From positions 1 through 64,000 of the forward strand of contig NZ_JMLC01000004.1 in the NCBI RefSeq assembly GCF_000686605.1: a stretch of DNA of 64,000 nt. Direction: 5' to 3'. Source of the DNA: Streptococcus sobrinus DSM 20742 = ATCC 33478 (GTDB taxonomy: Bacteria > Bacillota > Bacilli > Lactobacillales > Streptococcaceae). The notes under the pieces are model-generated. The model was not told where the DNA came from. It searched no databases and saw only the letters and a program-made list of their open reading frames with translations. Positions 19,236 through 28,546 of the stretch are shown here, one piece after another. The position numbers and the translations under genes were made by a program. The stretch's first letter is position 1. Each line of letters begins with the position of its first letter.

Positions 19236-19302
19236 AACAACACTTTTTCTAGCAAAGCGTAGATGATTTTCTAATCTTTGGCTAGAGGAGGGTTGTTTTT
19301 CT
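19236..19302 (+). terminator. Intrinsic terminator after gtf2
   Basis: Nested stems AACAAC/GTTGTT and CTAGC-AAAG/CTTT-G-GCTAG enclose a long loop and lead into a T tract. Confidence 0.65.
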
Positions 19303-19440
19303 TTGAAATTTGGGACTCAAATGACATCTGTAACTAATTTGCAATGGCTTTTCATAGTGTCAAAGGCCCTATTTAGAGCTTTTTAAGAAAAAACGTTTTC
19401 TTGCTTATAAAAAATGTAAATAACTAGTAATTTTTTTGAA

Positions 19441-19460
19441 AAAGTGCTACTATAGTTTGG
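19441..19460 (+). promoter_or_regulatory. gtf3 extended -10 promoter element
   Basis: TGCTACTAT gives an extended -10 box (19448-19453), preceded by AAAG as at gtf1. ATAGTTTGG (19452-19460) also occurs upstream of gtf1. The remainder of 19303-19525 has no gene. It holds AAAACGTTTT near 19390-19400, a weak cre-like palindrome with three mismatches to the consensus. Confidence 0.5.
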
Positions 19461-19525
19461 AAAGTGAAATAGTTTTTAGGTCAATATTATTTTACTATCG
19501 AAAATATTATGGGAGAATGATTTTC

Positions 19526-22500
19526 ATGGAAAGAAAATTGCATTACAAATTACACAAGGTAAAAAAACAGTGGGTAACGATTGCCGTTGCCTCTGCTGGT
19601 TTGGCTAGCATTGTTGGTGCTGGTTCATTAAGCCAAACTGTTTCTGCCGATGACTTAGCCAAGGAACAAGCTGCGGCTAGTCAACAAAAGGCAGCAGCCA
19701 ATCAGAATGAGGACGAAGTGGCTTCTGATGCAGCAAATACGGCCAGTGCCAAAGTGACTTCTGAAAAAGAAGTTAGCCAAGCTTCTGACACGACTTCGGA
19801 AAGCAGCCAAGTTCAAAGCCAAGACCAAGCTAGTGCTAAGCAAGCAAGCGACCTTGCTCCAGCGACAAAGGCAGCACCACAAGCTGAATCTCAGGCTGGG
19901 ACAAGCACGGCTAGTTCAGAAGCAGCACCTGCTGCCTCTAGCCAAGAAGTTGCCAAGTCTACTACTGGCTCAGTCAGTCAAAATGAAGAAGCAGCAGCCT
20001 TGTCTCTTGCTAACATCAAAAAAATTGATGGTAAATTTTACTATGTTATGGCAGACGGTTCTTATAAGAAGAACTTTGCCATTACAGTTGATGGTCAAAT
20101 GCTTTACTTTGATGCCAAAACAGGTGCCCTGTCTTCAACCTCTACTTATTCTTTCAGTCAAGGTTTGACACCAATTGTTTCTGATTTCTCAGTCAACAAC
20201 AAGGCTTTCGATTCTTCTGAAAAGAGTTTTGAATTGGTTGATGGCTATTTGACAGCTGAAAGCTGGTACCGTCCTGCTAAGATTCTTGAAAATGGTAAAA
20301 CTTGGGTTGATTCTAAAGAAACTGACCTACGCCCAGTTCTGATGAGCTGGTGGCCAAACAAGGATACGCAAGTTGCCTACCTTAACTACATGAGCAAGGC
20401 ACTTGGTGGCAAGGAAGAATTCACAACTGAAACCTCCCAATTGACCTTGAATACAGCCGCTGAGTTGATTCAAGCTAAAATTGAAGCTCGCGTTTCTAAA
20501 GAACAAGGAACAAAGTGGTTGCGTGAAGCTATGGCAGCCTTCGTTGCTACCCAATCTCGTTGGAATAAGGACAGCGAACAATACGATAAGGCTGACCACC
20601 TGCAAGGCGGAGCCCTGCTCTATACCAATAACAACTTGACAGAGTGGGCAAATTCAAACTGGCGCCTGCTTAACCGTACCCCAACTCGTCAAGATGGTAA
20701 AACCCATTACTCTAAGGCTGACAAATACGGTGGTTATGAATTCCTCTTGGCCAACGACGTGGATAACTCTAACCCAGTCGTTCAAGCGGAAATGCTCAAC
20801 CAAATCCACTACCTCATGAACTGGGGTGAAATTGTGATGGGTGATAAGAATGCCAACTTTGATGGTATTCGTGTCGATGCCGTGGATAACGTCAATGCAG
20901 ATACTCTGCAACTCTACACCAACTACTTTAATTCTGTTTATGGTGTCAACAAGTCTGAAGCCCAAGCCCTGGCTCACATCTCAGTCTTGGAAGCATGGTC
21001 TTACAATGATAATGACTATAACCAAGACACCAACGGGGCTGCCCTGGCTATGGACAATGGTCTACGCTTTTCCCTGCTTTATACCTTGACCCGTCCGATC
21101 AATGAACGGACACCTGGTATGTCAACCCTGATTAAATCAGAATATGGTTTGACTGACCGGACTAAGAATGATAAGTATGGAGATACCCAACCATCTTATG
21201 TTTTTGTTCGGGCGCATGACTCAGAAGTGCAAACCGTTATTGCACAAATCATCAAGGAAAAAATTGATCCAACAACCGATGGTTTCACCTTCACCTTGGA
21301 CCAATTGAAACAGGCCTTTGAAATCTACAACAAGGATATGAATAGTGTTAACAAGCACTATACCCACTATAATATCCCAGCAGCCTACGCTGTCATGTTG
21401 TCTAATATGGAATCCGTAACCCGGGTTTACTATGGTGACCTCTTCACCGATGATGGTCAATACATGGCATCTAAATCTCCATATTATGATGCCATCAACA
21501 CTCTCTTGCGGGCTCGCATTCGTTACGCAGCCGGTGGTCAAATTATGGAACACAATTCCTACAAACCATCAGCAGCCATGAAGGCAGCCCATCCAGATGC
21601 TGGTAATGTCCTTGGTAACAGCGAAGTCTTGGTATCGGTTCGTTTCGGTCAAGATGTCATGTCTGCCGATGATATGACTGGTGGTAAGCTGGCTAAGACC
21701 TCTGGTATGTTCACCCTGATTTCTAACAACCCTGAATTGGAATTGGATGTCAATGAAGAAATCAAGGTTAACGTTGGTAAAATCCATGCTGGCCAAGCCT
21801 ACCGTCCCTTGCTTTTGACAACTGATAAGGGTCTGCAAAAGTATCTCAATGATTCTGATACCAAGTTGACCAAGGTTGCTGACAAGGATGGTTTCATTAC
21901 CTTCAAGGGTAGCGAAATCAAGGGTTACAAACAAGTCGAAGTCAATGGTTACCTCTCAGTTTGGGTACCAGTTGGTGCTAAGGCTGACCAAGACATTCGT
22001 GTGGCCCCTTCAACAGCGGCTAAGGGTGAAAAGGACAAGACTTACACAGCTAGCCAAGCTTTGGAATCGCAATTAATCTACGAAGGCTTCTCAAACTTCC
22101 AAGATTTTGTTCAAAAAGATTCCCAATACACCAACAAGAAGATTGCCGAAAACACTGACCTCTTCAAAGCTTGGGGCGTAACTTCATTTGAAATGGCTCC
22201 TCAATATGTTTCAGCAACCGATGGAACCTTCCTGGATTCTATCATTGAAAACGGTTATGCCTTCACCGACCGTTATGACCTTGCCATGAGCAAGAACAAT
22301 AAATACGGTTCTAAGGAAGATTTGGCCAACGCCCTCAAGGCCCTTCACGCAGCTGGTATTCAAGCCATTGCTGACTGGGTACCAGACCAAATTTACCAAC
22401 TGCCTGGTAAGGAAGTTGTTACCGCTAGCCGGGTTGACAACTACGGTCGTGTGAAAGTTGACCAACCACTAGTTGAAAAACTTTATCTGGCCAACACCAA

Positions 22501-24052
22501 GAGCTCAGGAAAAGATTTCCAAGCTAAATACGGTGGTGAATTCTTAGCAGAACTGCAAAAGAAATATCCTGAAATGTTCACGACTAAGATGATTTCAACT
22601 GGTAAAACCATTGATCCATCTGTCAAATTGAAAGAATGGTCTGCTAAGTACTTCAACGGAACCAACGTCCTTGATCGTGGTACGGACTATATCCTCAGTG
22701 ATGAAGGTACTGGTAAATACTTTACCGTCAATGAAAAAGGTGACTTCTTACCTGCCTCATTGACTGGTAATAAGGATGCCAAGACTGGTTTCTACAACGA
22801 TGGTAAGGGCATTGTTTACTACACAACCGCCGGTAACAAGGCTAGATCAGCCTTCGTAACAGAAGCAGGTAATACCTATTACTTCGACTACACCGGCCAT
22901 ATGGTAACAGGCCCTAACGTTATTAACACTAAATTCTATTACTTCTTGCCAAATGGTATCATGCTTAAGGATGCTATTAAGCAGGATGAAAAAGGTCGTT
23001 CCGTATACTACGGTAAGACTGGTGTTATGTACAAGGGTGGCCGCGATAATGAATGGTTCGCCATGACAGACTCTAAGGGTCAAATGCGTTTCCGTCACTT
23101 TGACAGGTACGGCTTCATGTCTATCGGTTTGGTAACCATCAACCAAAATGTTCAGTATTATGATGAAAATGGTTTCCAAGTTAAAGGTGAATTTGTAACC
23201 GATCAGGATGGACAAACCCGTTACTTCGACCAAGGTTCAGGTAACTTGGTTAAGGGACAATTCCTCAACAAGGATGGCAACTGGTACTACCTTGATGACC
23301 AAGGGCTAGTTGCTAAAGGAGCTCAGACAATTAAAGGTCAAAAGCTTTACTTTGACACAAAAACCGGTGTCCAAGTTAAAGGGGATTTTGTAACGGATAA
23401 AGATGGCAATACCTTCTTTTACAGTGGAGATACTGGCGATTTAATCCTTGGTCAGTTCTTCTCAACTGGAAATAATGCTTGGTTCTATGCTGATGAAAAT
23501 GGTCATGTCGCTAAGGGAGCTAAGACTATCAGAGGTCAGAAGCTCTACTTTGATACAAAAACAGGTCAGCAAGCTAAGGGACGCTTTATCCGTGATGACA
23601 AGGGGGTTCGTTACTATGATGCTGACACAGGTACCTTGGTAACCAACGCTTTCCTTGAAACTAAGGCTGGTTCTAACCAATGGTATTACATGGGAGCAGA
23701 TGGTTATGCTGTCAAGGGGAACCAGACCATAAAAAATCAGCACATGTATTTTGATGCTGAAACTGGCCAACAAGCTAAGGGAATTATAGTGACAGATGCC
23801 AATGGTCGCAAGTATTTCTATGATACTTTTACTGGCAGTCGTGTTGTAAACCAATTTGTTTTGGTTAATGGAAATTGGTATTTCTTTGGTTATGATGGAG
23901 CTGCAGTAACAGGTTTCCATGATATCAAGGGACAACACCTTTACTTCAATTCCGATGGAACACAGGCCAAAGGGACTACGGTAAAAATTGGCAATCGCAG
24001 CTATACCTTTGATGCTCACACTGGTGAGCTGACATCTGTTCATTATGGCTGA
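19526..24052 (+). CDS. Secreted GH70 glucansucrase 3 (subfamily A)
   Basis: 1508 residues from the ATG at 19526, which follows GGGAGA and gives the MERKLHYKLHKVKK signal start; upstream in-frame codons lack an SD. Cleavage is likely after TVSA. An Ala/Ser/Gln-rich variable region (about 38-155), two YYF repeats, the GH70 core and a long C-terminal repeat domain follow. Catalytic residues are D451 (RVDAVDN), E489 (LEAWS) and D565 (AHDSEVQ), with Thr after SEVQ. It synthesises alpha-glucan from sucrose. It shares long stretches with gtf1, including a DNA tract of about 44 identical bases around the YDLAMSKNNKYGSK codons, suggesting duplication or gene conversion. Confidence 0.93.
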   Translation: MERKLHYKLHKVKKQWVTIAVASAGLASIVGAGSLSQTVSADDLAKEQAAASQQKAAANQNEDEVASDAANTASAKVTSEKEVSQASDTTSESSQVQSQDQASAKQASDLAPATKAAPQAESQAGTSTASSEAAPAASSQEVAKSTTGSVSQNEEAAALSLANIKKIDGKFYYVMADGSYKKNFAITVDGQMLYFDAKTGALSSTSTYSFSQGLTPIVSDFSVNNKAFDSSEKSFELVDGYLTAESWYRPAKILENGKTWVDSKETDLRPVLMSWWPNKDTQVAYLNYMSKALGGKEEFTTETSQLTLNTAAELIQAKIEARVSKEQGTKWLREAMAAFVATQSRWNKDSEQYDKADHLQGGALLYTNNNLTEWANSNWRLLNRTPTRQDGKTHYSKADKYGGYEFLLANDVDNSNPVVQAEMLNQIHYLMNWGEIVMGDKNANFDGIRVDAVDNVNADTLQLYTNYFNSVYGVNKSEAQALAHISVLEAWSYNDNDYNQDTNGAALAMDNGLRFSLLYTLTRPINERTPGMSTLIKSEYGLTDRTKNDKYGDTQPSYVFVRAHDSEVQTVIAQIIKEKIDPTTDGFTFTLDQLKQAFEIYNKDMNSVNKHYTHYNIPAAYAVMLSNMESVTRVYYGDLFTDDGQYMASKSPYYDAINTLLRARIRYAAGGQIMEHNSYKPSAAMKAAHPDAGNVLGNSEVLVSVRFGQDVMSADDMTGGKLAKTSGMFTLISNNPELELDVNEEIKVNVGKIHAGQAYRPLLLTTDKGLQKYLNDSDTKLTKVADKDGFITFKGSEIKGYKQVEVNGYLSVWVPVGAKADQDIRVAPSTAAKGEKDKTYTASQALESQLIYEGFSNFQDFVQKDSQYTNKKIAENTDLFKAWGVTSFEMAPQYVSATDGTFLDSIIENGYAFTDRYDLAMSKNNKYGSKEDLANALKALHAAGIQAIADWVPDQIYQLPGKEVVTASRVDNYGRVKVDQPLVEKLYLANTKSSGKDFQAKYGGEFLAELQKKYPEMFTTKMISTGKTIDPSVKLKEWSAKYFNGTNVLDRGTDYILSDEGTGKYFTVNEKGDFLPASLTGNKDAKTGFYNDGKGIVYYTTAGNKARSAFVTEAGNTYYFDYTGHMVTGPNVINTKFYYFLPNGIMLKDAIKQDEKGRSVYYGKTGVMYKGGRDNEWFAMTDSKGQMRFRHFDRYGFMSIGLVTINQNVQYYDENGFQVKGEFVTDQDGQTRYFDQGSGNLVKGQFLNKDGNWYYLDDQGLVAKGAQTIKGQKLYFDTKTGVQVKGDFVTDKDGNTFFYSGDTGDLILGQFFSTGNNAWFYADENGHVAKGAKTIRGQKLYFDTKTGQQAKGRFIRDDKGVRYYDADTGTLVTNAFLETKAGSNQWYYMGADGYAVKGNQTIKNQHMYFDAETGQQAKGIIVTDANGRKYFYDTFTGSRVVNQFVLVNGNWYFFGYDGAAVTGFHDIKGQHLYFNSDGTQAKGTTVKIGNRSYTFDAHTGELTSVHYG
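22840..24040 (+). repeat. Glucan-binding repeat domain of gtf3
   Basis: At least ten YYF/G-type units are visible, with A-type composites around GVQVKGDFVTD and QQAKGRFIRDD. The consecutive elements KGAQTIKGQKLYFDTKTG and KGAKTIRGQKLYFDTKTG are nearly identical. Confidence 0.85.
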
Positions 24053-24070
24053 TTGTCAGACTGCAAAGAA

Positions 24071-24097
24071 AAGAATCGAGTTTCTCGGTTCTTTTTT
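24071..24097 (+). terminator. Intrinsic terminator after gtf3
   Basis: AAGAA-CGAG pairs with CTCG-TTCTT around a TTT loop (one mismatch), followed by T. Confidence 0.75.
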
Positions 24098-24300
24098 GAA
24101 TTTGGTTAAGTTTCAAATCTTATATTGGCCTTGCCTGCCGGAAAATTTTGATTTTCGAAGAGGATAAGGTGACATTTTAAGCTGGAATAGCGACATTTGG
24201 GGATATGTCTATAGACTGCAGGTTATAGGTATAGTAGACTGTATTAGTTGAATTTACTCAGCAACATTAACTCTCATAAATCTGAAAGGAATTATCACAA

Positions 24301-24621
24301 ATGAAATCACCAATCAAGAAAATCCTCTTCACCTCAGCCTTAGTAGCTGCCATTTTTGCTGCGGGGTCTAGCGTTTCAGCTCTAGGTGTAACGGAAACCA
24401 ACCGCTACGGCAGAGCGGAGAATCCTAATCTTCATCGGACTTTTTATGATTACAATGTCCACAACATGGATATCAACGGCAACCCTATTCAAGAGCAAGG
24501 GACTGATTTCAGCCAATATTACTGGCGTGGAGATGAATCCGGTAGCACAACTAGCTATGATGAAAATACCCATGTAACCACAACCATCACCTATACCGTC
24601 CGTTACTGGGAAGCTAAATAA
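24301..24621 (+). CDS. Small secreted protein of unknown function
   Basis: 106 residues. It has a clear signal peptide (SPIKKILFTSALVAAIF core, cleavage likely after SVSA) and a mature part of about 78 residues with no cysteine. The mature part is rich in Tyr, Asn, Thr and charged residues and ends in alternating Thr/Tyr (TTTITYTVRYW) that looks like beta strands. The SD GAAAGGA precedes the ATG and a terminator follows. I do not recognise the family. Size and secretion would fit a lactococcin-972-like bacteriocin, a surface factor or an inhibitor, but no immunity or export gene accompanies it. Confidence 0.75.
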   Translation: MKSPIKKILFTSALVAAIFAAGSSVSALGVTETNRYGRAENPNLHRTFYDYNVHNMDINGNPIQEQGTDFSQYYWRGDESGSTTSYDENTHVTTTITYTVRYWEAK

Positions 24622-24661
24622 ATGATTTAGTTGCTTTAAAGCAGCTATTAGTTACCAAGAA

Positions 24662-24698
24662 GTGAGGTTGGAGCCCGTTGGGTTCTGACTTTTTTCTT
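24662..24698 (+). terminator. Intrinsic terminator after the small secreted protein
   Basis: A 12-bp stem with several G-U pairs around GCCC-GTT-GGGT is followed by a T run. Confidence 0.7.
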
Positions 24699-24782
24699 TT
24701 TTTAATGTTCAGCTTGATTTGTTCGTAAGCCGTTTTCCTCTGTTATAATAAAGATATTAAAAGAGAAAGTGAGTCAGTTTCT

Positions 24783-25013
24783 ATGACCAATACTATAGAT
24801 TTATCAAGACCGGTTGCTGAGATTTTGGAGGAGCATCCGGAGCTCAAGGATATTCTCCTTGAACTGGGGTTTAAACCCTTGGCTAACCCCCTGATGTTAA
24901 AAACTTTGGGACGAACTACAAGCCTTAAGGCAGGCTCGAAGTTGGCCAAGATTCCCCTAGAAAAAATAAAGCAAACATTGGAATTTAATGGCTATGAGGT
25001 GAAGGGAGATTGA
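24783..25013 (+). CDS. DUF1858 domain protein
   Basis: 76 residues, almost entirely a DUF1858 domain: IDLSRPVAEILEEHPEL, then a short helix, then LKAGSKLAKIPLEKI. The family often sits next to, or is fused with, DUF438/hemerythrin proteins, as here, where the next ATG begins 1 nt after this stop. Function is unproven; a role in metal, NO or redox sensing with the neighbour is inferred. TATAAT at about 24744-24749 is a likely -10 box. Confidence 0.8.
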   Translation: MTNTIDLSRPVAEILEEHPELKDILLELGFKPLANPLMLKTLGRTTSLKAGSKLAKIPLEKIKQTLEFNGYEVKGD

Positions 25014-25014
25014 G

Positions 25015-26424
25015 ATGGCAGAAGAACGTATTGAAATACTAAAAGATATTTTAGTTGCCCTTCATCATGGTGCCAGTCAAGAGTCGGTCCAGGAGCGTTT
25101 TAATCAGAACTTTCAGGGTGTTTCAGCTTTGGAAATTTCTCTCATGGAACATGAACTGATGTCTGATGAAAAATCCGGCGTAACTTTTGAAGATGTTATG
25201 GACCTCTGTGATGTCCATGCTAATCTCTTCAAGAATGCTGTTCAAGGTGTGGAAGTAGCTGATAGTGACCAACCTGGCCATCCTGTTTATGTTTTTAAGC
25301 AAGAAAACTTAGCCTTGCGTGGCGCTCTTTTGAGGATTCGTCGACTCTTAGAAAATCTAGCTCAGCCTGAAAATGAGGAATTTCAGACTGATATTCTTAA
25401 GGGTTTAAAAAATCAAATTCGCTTGTTGGGACAATTCCGGCGACATTATCAACGCAAGGAAGAGCTTTTCTTTCCCATTATGGAATCTTATGGTCATGAT
25501 TCGCCCCCCAGAGTGATGTGGGGTGTTGATGATGAGATTCGTCAGCTTTTTAAGGATTTTCAAACCAAGGTGGAAGAGTTGCCAGCTCTTGAGATTTCAA
25601 TTGTTAGACAAAGCTTCGAGGCCTTTGCTGATGAATTTGAACAGATGATTTTTAAGGAAGAATCTATTCTTTTAATGATTCTTCTTGAGATTTTCACTCA
25701 GGATGATTGGTTGAAGATTGCTGAAGAAAGCGAGGCTATTGGTTATGCCATTGTTAAGCCAGAAGAGGTATGGATTCCCAAGAGGGAAAGTTTTGAGCCT
25801 AATCAACCGTCTCCTGCCGATAGTAATCAGCTAGAAAGGGATTCAAAAGTAGTAGATGAGCAAACCTCAAAACAGAGCCAGGCTAATAATCCTAGGCCTC
25901 TAGATTGGGACGCCACCAATAAGCAGGAGCAGATTATTGAGACACCAGCTGGTCAATTTCCCCTAACCTTTGAGCCTCGTAAGGAAGCACTGGATCGCCA
26001 AGTACCACAAAAATTTACCAATGGTTATCTGTCGCTAGACCAAGCCAATCTGATTTTGGATCATCTGCCCTTAGAGGTGACCTTTGTTAACAAGGATGAT
26101 ATCTTCCAATATTATAACAATAGCGTTCCCGCTAAGGATATGATTTTCAAAAGAGTGCCCAGTCAAATTGGTCGCGATGTCGAACTTTGCCATCCACCTA
26201 GGGTTTTGGACAAGGTCAAGAAGGTCTTTGAATTATTGAAAACGGGTCAGAAGGATAAGGTGACCATGTGGTTCAAATCGCAAAAGAAGGGCAAATTTGT
26301 TTATGTGACTTATGCCGCTGTCCGAGACCAAGCAGGAGAATTTCAGGGAGTGCTTGAGTATGTTCAGGACATCCAACCCTTCTTTGATTTAGAAGGAGAT
26401 AGTCAACGCGATATTATTGATTAA
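25015..26424 (+). CDS. DUF438/hemerythrin/PAS protein
   Basis: 469 residues with three parts: DUF438 (about 1-70), a hemerythrin-like four-helix region (about 75-245) and a C-terminal PAS-like domain (about 340-460). Candidate metal ligands are His/Glu residues in DVHANLF, QPGHPVY and RRHYQRKEELFFPIME. A low-complexity Gln/Ser/Pro linker (about 255-310) joins the parts. Related proteins are proposed to sense oxygen or NO or to repair iron centres. No kinase or output domain is present, so it may act through a partner. It is translationally close-coupled to the DUF1858 gene. Confidence 0.8.
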   Translation: MAEERIEILKDILVALHHGASQESVQERFNQNFQGVSALEISLMEHELMSDEKSGVTFEDVMDLCDVHANLFKNAVQGVEVADSDQPGHPVYVFKQENLALRGALLRIRRLLENLAQPENEEFQTDILKGLKNQIRLLGQFRRHYQRKEELFFPIMESYGHDSPPRVMWGVDDEIRQLFKDFQTKVEELPALEISIVRQSFEAFADEFEQMIFKEESILLMILLEIFTQDDWLKIAEESEAIGYAIVKPEEVWIPKRESFEPNQPSPADSNQLERDSKVVDEQTSKQSQANNPRPLDWDATNKQEQIIETPAGQFPLTFEPRKEALDRQVPQKFTNGYLSLDQANLILDHLPLEVTFVNKDDIFQYYNNSVPAKDMIFKRVPSQIGRDVELCHPPRVLDKVKKVFELLKTGQKDKVTMWFKSQKKGKFVYVTYAAVRDQAGEFQGVLEYVQDIQPFFDLEGDSQRDIID

Positions 26425-26436
26425 GCAAAAACTGTA

Positions 26437-26473
26437 GGGGGAGTAGGTTTTGAAAAGCCTCTCCTTTCTTTTG
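26437..26473 (+). terminator. Intrinsic terminator after the DUF438 gene
   Basis: GGAG-AGG pairs with CCT-CTCC (or GCCTCTCC) around a TTTTGAAAA loop, followed by a T-rich tract. Confidence 0.7.
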
Positions 26474-26487
26474 TTCTTGAAAAAAGG

Positions 26488-26493
26488 TATAAT
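26488..26493 (+). promoter_or_regulatory. truB -10 box placed for a leaderless transcript
   Basis: TATAAT is followed by exactly six bases and then the truB ATG at 26500. With the usual 6-8 nt spacing, transcription would start on or next to that ATG. No Shine-Dalgarno precedes it. Confidence 0.6.
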
Positions 26494-26499
26494 AACAGA

Positions 26500-27384
26500 A
26501 TGATTAACGGTATTATCAACCTCAAAAAAGAAGCTGGTATGACCAGTCACGATGCGGTTTTTAAACTGCGAAAAATTTTAGGCGAAAAGAAAATTGGTCA
26601 TGGTGGAACCCTTGATCCTGATGTTACAGGGGTACTGCCAATTGCTGTCGGCAAGGCGACTCGGGTTTTGGAATACATGACTGAGAGTGGCAAGGTCTAT
26701 GAAGGCCAGATAACTCTGGGCTATTCCACCACGACTGAGGATGCTAGTGGGGAACTGGTTCGTGAAACGCTCTTGAACCAGGACCAATTGACGGCCGAGC
26801 AGGTTGACCTGGCAATGGCTAGCTTTCTGGGAGAGATAACTCAAATTCCGCCCATGTATTCTGCGGTTAAGGTTAATGGTCGCAGACTCTACGACTATGC
26901 CAGGACAGGTGAAAGTGTTGAGCGGCCTCAACGCCAGGTAACCATCAGTGAGTTCTTTCGGACATCTCCTTTGACTTTTGAGGACGGTCTCTGCCGTTTT
27001 GATTTTCGGGTGGCCTGTAGCAAGGGAACCTACGTTCGAACTCTGGCAGTTGATCTGGGGGTTGGACTGGGCCTGGCCAGTCATATGTCAGCCCTGAGAC
27101 GGACGGCTTCGGCAGGGCTGGTTCTTGAAAAGTCCTTTAGTCTCGCTGAGATTGCTGACCAGTTGGAAAGGGGAGAAGCAGATTTTCTGCTTCCTCTTGA
27201 ATATGGGGTTCTTGATTTGCCTAGGGTGGAACTGGAAAAAGCGCAGAAGACTGAGATTTCCTTCGGTCGCTTTATTAGACTGGATTCTCAAGAAGCTATC
27301 TTGGCAGCCTTCTATGAGGACAGGGTTCAGGCCATTTTAGAAAGAAGGGGTCACCTTTATAAACCGCGAAAGGTTTTAATCTAA
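26500..27384 (+). CDS. truB: tRNA pseudouridine(55) synthase TruB
   Basis: 294 residues. The TruB signature is intact: [16 protein letters not shown] with catalytic D39, then [11 protein letters not shown], then [10 protein letters not shown], and a C-terminal PUA-like region. It converts U55 to pseudouridine in the T-loop of tRNAs. It is followed 2 nt later by ribF, a common pairing in Firmicutes. The start has no SD and sits six bases after a TATAAT, so its mRNA is probably leaderless. Confidence 0.95.
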   Translation: MINGIINLKKEAGMTSHDAVFKLRKILGEKKIGHGGTLDPDVTGVLPIAVGKATRVLEYMTESGKVYEGQITLGYSTTTEDASGELVRETLLNQDQLTAEQVDLAMASFLGEITQIPPMYSAVKVNGRRLYDYARTGESVERPQRQVTISEFFRTSPLTFEDGLCRFDFRVACSKGTYVRTLAVDLGVGLGLASHMSALRRTASAGLVLEKSFSLAEIADQLERGEADFLLPLEYGVLDLPRVELEKAQKTEISFGRFIRLDSQEAILAAFYEDRVQAILERRGHLYKPRKVLI

Positions 27385-27386
27385 GC

Positions 27387-28307
27387 ATGATGAAAATTAT
27401 TGAAATAGACAGTTATCAGGCCATTGAGCAAGAAGAGGCAACGGTTCTTGTTCTGGGCTATTTTGATGCCCTCCACAGGGGCCACAAGGTTCTCTTTGAT
27501 AAGGCCAGGGAAATTGCCAAAAGGGACCAGTTAAAAATTGCAGTTCTGACCTTCTTTGAATCGCCCAAGCTGGCCTTTGCCCGCTTTGAGCCTGATTTAC
27601 TCAAGCATATTACTTATCCTGAGAAACGTTATGCCAAATTTGCTGACTACGGGGTGGATTACCTCTATCTGACCAATTTCACCACGGCTTTTTCCCAGAT
27701 TTCTTCGGATGATTTTATCAAGGATTATCTGGGTCAACTCAAGGCCAAGGCTGTTGTCGTTGGCTTTGACTATAAATTTGGTCACAATCGGACGGATGCC
27801 GACTATTTAGCCAGAAATTTTTCAGGCCCTGTTTATACAGTAGCAGAAGTCAGCCAAGATGGTCAGAAAATTTCTTCAACTCGGATTCGTCACTTGATTG
27901 CTCAGGGGGATGTTGCCAAGGTCAATCAATTATTGGGTTATGAATTCTCCACTCGTGGCATTGTCGTTCACGGAGATGCTAGGGGCAGAACCATCGGCTT
28001 TCCAACGGCTAATTTGGCAACTCTAGATAGAACCTTCCTGCCAGCAGATGGGGTCTATGTTACGGATGTCTTGCTCAAAGGGCAACGCTATCGGGCCATG
28101 ACTAGCATTGGAAAGAATGTCACCTTTGGTGGCACCGAACTCCGCCTAGAGGCTAATATTTTTGACTTCTCTGGTGACATTTACGGCGAAGAACTTGAAA
28201 TCATCTGGTTGAATAAGATTCGTGAAATGGTTAAATTCAATGGCATCGATGACTTGATTGACCAACTCCACCAGGACCAAAAAATAGCCAAAGAGTGGAC
28301 ACTTTAG
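27387..28307 (+). CDS. ribF: Bifunctional riboflavin kinase/FAD synthetase RibF
   Basis: 306 residues. The N-terminal nucleotidyltransferase domain has GYFDALHRGHK and SSTRIRHLI; the C-terminal riboflavin kinase domain has GDARGRTIGFPTANL. It phosphorylates riboflavin to FMN and adenylates it to FAD. This supplies the flavins used by enzymes such as the FMN/FAD reductases at 1.7-4.8 kb. It is cotranscribed with truB (2-nt gap). The first of two tandem ATG codons is taken. Confidence 0.95.
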   Translation: MMKIIEIDSYQAIEQEEATVLVLGYFDALHRGHKVLFDKAREIAKRDQLKIAVLTFFESPKLAFARFEPDLLKHITYPEKRYAKFADYGVDYLYLTNFTTAFSQISSDDFIKDYLGQLKAKAVVVGFDYKFGHNRTDADYLARNFSGPVYTVAEVSQDGQKISSTRIRHLIAQGDVAKVNQLLGYEFSTRGIVVHGDARGRTIGFPTANLATLDRTFLPADGVYVTDVLLKGQRYRAMTSIGKNVTFGGTELRLEANIFDFSGDIYGEELEIIWLNKIREMVKFNGIDDLIDQLHQDQKIAKEWTL

Positions 28308-28546
28308 AGTAAGGCTGGCAATTACGTTTTCAAATTTAGAATGCAGTTTTGGAACATACAGGAACGGAATTTCAAGTTATTGGTTTGACTACCTAAGACG
28401 AGACGATCTAGGAGGGTCTCTTGGTCTGCTGAGACTGGGCCAATCTGGGAACTGTAAATTCCAGCAATAGGGGGCTCAACCTTACCTAGCATTTTTATAG
28501 TTTTTTGTGTATAATGTCAGGGTGAAAGGGTTTTAAAAACGACTTT
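28308..28546 (+). promoter_or_regulatory. 239-nt region upstream of spx with several stem-loops
   Basis: No gene is seen. Possible hairpins follow one another: CCTA(A)GA/TCTAGG near 28391-28411, GGTCTC/GAGACT near 28416-28438, and CTGG(G)AA/TTCCAG near 28445-28465. GTAAGG at the start and CCTTAC at the end could close the region. A -10 TATAAT lies at 28510-28515, so most of these stems would be upstream of spx transcription unless ribF reads through. Confidence 0.35.
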
